Below, piece by piece: positions 7,275 through 8,602 of a stretch of DNA of 8,602 nt. The notes under the pieces were generated by a model that worked only from the letters and a program-made list of their open reading frames with translations, did not search any database and had not been told where the DNA came from. Source of the DNA: Candidatus Poribacteria bacterium (GTDB taxonomy: Bacteria > Poribacteria > WGA-4E > DTYX01). Position numbers and translations under genes: made by a program. Location of the stretch: assembly GCA_012961655.1 (NCBI GenBank), contig DTYX01000826.1:1-8602 (forward strand), given 5' to 3'. Within the stretch, counting starts at the first letter, position 1. The number at the start of each line of letters is the position of its first letter.

Positions 7275-8602
7275 ATGCAACGACTTTTTGGCATTGAAAC
7301 AGAATACGGCATTACAATCGCTGGTGCAGAAAATATTGACACTGTGGCTGAATCAATTGAGTTAATTAAAAACTATCGCTTGGATGATTATACCGCCAGG
7401 TGGGATTATAGCCTTGAAGACCCGTTCAAAGACGCGCGCGGGTTTAGAGCGAAAGCATTACAGGAACATCCTGACGAGAGGAAGCATCGAGAAAAAGACC
7501 GCAAGCGCAATTTATCCTTTGAAGAAGTCAAAAGCGACCGGGTGTTAATCAACGGCGCGCGGTTATATAATGACCACGCGCATCCCGAATACTCAACCCC
7601 CGAATGCAACAGTCTGTTTGAATTAGTCGCCCACGACAAGGCAGGCGAACGCATTTTACAACAGTGCGTCCGCAGACGCAGTGAGCAGCTTGACGGTAAA
7701 ACGGTCGTGTTATATAAAAACAACACCGATTTTCACGGCCATAGCTACGGTTGCCACGATAACTACTGCATGAACCGCGAGGCGCCATTTGATTATATCA
7801 AAGATAGTATCATGCCCTTCTTCGTAACGCGGCAAATTTTTGCCGGAGCGGGAAAGGTCGGCATAGAGACGGAATCGGGCTTGTATTCCGCCGGCTTCTT
7901 TCAACTGTCGCAACGGGCGGATTTTTTCAGCGTGGAAGTCAGCGTCGACACGATGTCCAAACGACCAATCGTCAACACCCGTGACGAGCCACATGCCGAC
8001 CCGAAAAAATATAGGCGTTTGCACGTTATCGTCGGCGACTCCAATATGTCCGAATACGCCACCGCGCTGAAAATTGGCACGACAGCGTTGGTCATCGACT
8101 TAATCGAAAAACGACTCATCCCCAAGGAACTCAGCCTGAAAAAGCCCGTCGAAGACATCAAAGAGATTTCACGCGACCAGACTTATCAATGGAAAGTGGA
8201 ACTCAGGGATGGCAAAACTATCTCCGCTATCGATTTACAGCGGCAATATCTGTCCTTAGCACAGAAACATCTTTTCGGCAGAGATTATGACACCGATTGG
8301 GTCTTAGTGGAGTGGGAGGATGTTCTTGATGAATTAGAACGCGACCCCAACAACTTGGTCGATAGATTGGATTGGGTGGCGAAAAAATGGCTGTTGGAGA
8401 CGTTCATCGAGTCAGAGAAACTGACATGGGATGACCCCTGGCTTCAAAGTATCGACCTTGAGTATCACAATATCGACACGGACTCAGGATTATACTATGA
8501 ACTGATGCGCGACGGCATAATGCGCCGGCTCGTAACCGATAAACAGATTTACAAAGCCGTTCAAAATCCGCCCAATGAGACACGCGCATATTTCAGAGGA
8601 AA
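7275..8602 (+). CDS. dop: Dop, Pup deamidase/depupylase (3' truncated by window end)
   Basis: 442 codons are present and the frame stays open to the window end. M. tuberculosis Dop continues about 60 residues past the last motif seen here (TRAYFRG, 436-442), so the full protein should be near 500 residues. Dop removes Pup from tagged proteins and, where Pup ends in Gln, deamidates it to Glu for the ligase PafA. It is a cytoplasmic, ATP-dependent enzyme with a carboxylate-amine ligase (glutamine-synthetase-like) fold. Visible hallmarks are the N-terminal GIETEYGI with metal/ATP-binding Glu8 and Glu10, NGARLYNDHAHPEYSTPEC (93-111) with Asp100 at the catalytic-Asp position, LYKNNTD at 146-152, QLSQRADFFSVEV at 210-222, and NTRDEPHAD at 234-242. 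'DHAHPEYS' and the insertion at about 41-88 (the Dop loop, here very charged) separate it from PafA. Most motifs match actinobacterial Dop, but this copy lies beside diderm envelope genes. Pup, proteasome and pafA genes may follow outside the window. Confidence 0.93.
   Translation, partial: MQRLFGIETEYGITIAGAENIDTVAESIELIKNYRLDDYTARWDYSLEDPFKDARGFRAKALQEHPDERKHREKDRKRNLSFEEVKSDRVLINGARLYNDHAHPEYSTPECNSLFELVAHDKAGERILQQCVRRRSEQLDGKTVVLYKNNTDFHGHSYGCHDNYCMNREAPFDYIKDSIMPFFVTRQIFAGAGKVGIETESGLYSAGFFQLSQRADFFSVEVSVDTMSKRPIVNTRDEPHADPKKYRRLHVIVGDSNMSEYATALKIGTTALVIDLIEKRLIPKELSLKKPVEDIKEISRDQTYQWKVELRDGKTISAIDLQRQYLSLAQKHLFGRDYDTDWVLVEWEDVLDELERDPNNLVDRLDWVAKKWLLETFIESEKLTWDDPWLQSIDLEYHNIDTDSGLYYELMRDGIMRRLVTDKQIYKAVQNPPNETRAYFRG

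Noticed and set aside
7710..8024. Minus-strand open frames antisense to dop
   Set aside because: The plus-strand frame matches Dop motifs throughout, so these are antisense shadows.
7275..8602. PafA (Pup ligase) as the identity of the second gene
   Set aside because: The DHAHPEYS motif and the long insertion before it are Dop features. PafA has a shorter N-terminal region and a different motif at this position.

Overview
This window looks like chromosomal DNA from an uncultivated-type diderm (Gram-negative-like) bacterium that also carries the Pup-proteasome tagging pathway. All recognisable genes are on the + strand. Outer-membrane biogenesis genes (the tail of a BamA/TamA-type barrel and a complete TamB-family protein) sit about 400 bp upstream of a clear non-actinobacterial Dop gene. 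A diderm with Dop suggests lineages such as Poribacteria, Planctomycetes, Verrucomicrobia, Nitrospirae or Armatimonadetes. The repeat style (a GGGGGG/CCCCCC-type palindrome and degenerate heptamers between genes) makes me lean towards a Poribacteria-like genome, but that is a memory-based inference and is weak.

Layout. Positions 2-76 encode the last 24 residues of an outer-membrane beta-barrel protein ending in a BamA-like C-terminal signature. After 47 bp comes a 2244-codon gene (124-6858) with one N-terminal membrane anchor, a very long run of AsmA/TamB-like beta repeats and a C-terminal TamB (DUF490) domain. This is the classic tamA-tamB (or bamA-tamB) arrangement: a barrel in the outer membrane and a long periplasm-spanning beta-groove protein anchored in the inner membrane, acting in outer-membrane assembly and probably phospholipid transport. 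A 49-bp imperfect palindrome of the kind usually found between genes lies in frame inside this gene (1237-1285).

The 416-bp spacer (6859-7274) has no convincing gene. It holds three short runs of degenerate 7-bp repeats, a purine-rich 8-bp tandem repeat, an imperfect direct duplication and two weak hairpins, one of them followed by a short T tract. I see no strong promoter.

The second gene (7275 to the window end) is dop, the depupylase/Pup deamidase, cut off by the window end at residue 442 of an expected ~500. It keeps the N-terminal ExE motif, the catalytic-Asp motif and the Dop-specific loop, so it should be an active depupylase rather than the ligase PafA. The genes for Pup, the proteasome and PafA would be expected nearby downstream, outside this window.

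I found no tRNA, rRNA, CRISPR array, insertion sequence or phage gene. The main points of interest are the pairing of pupylation with a diderm envelope, the unusually long TamB, the repeat domesticated inside it and the repeat-laden spacer.
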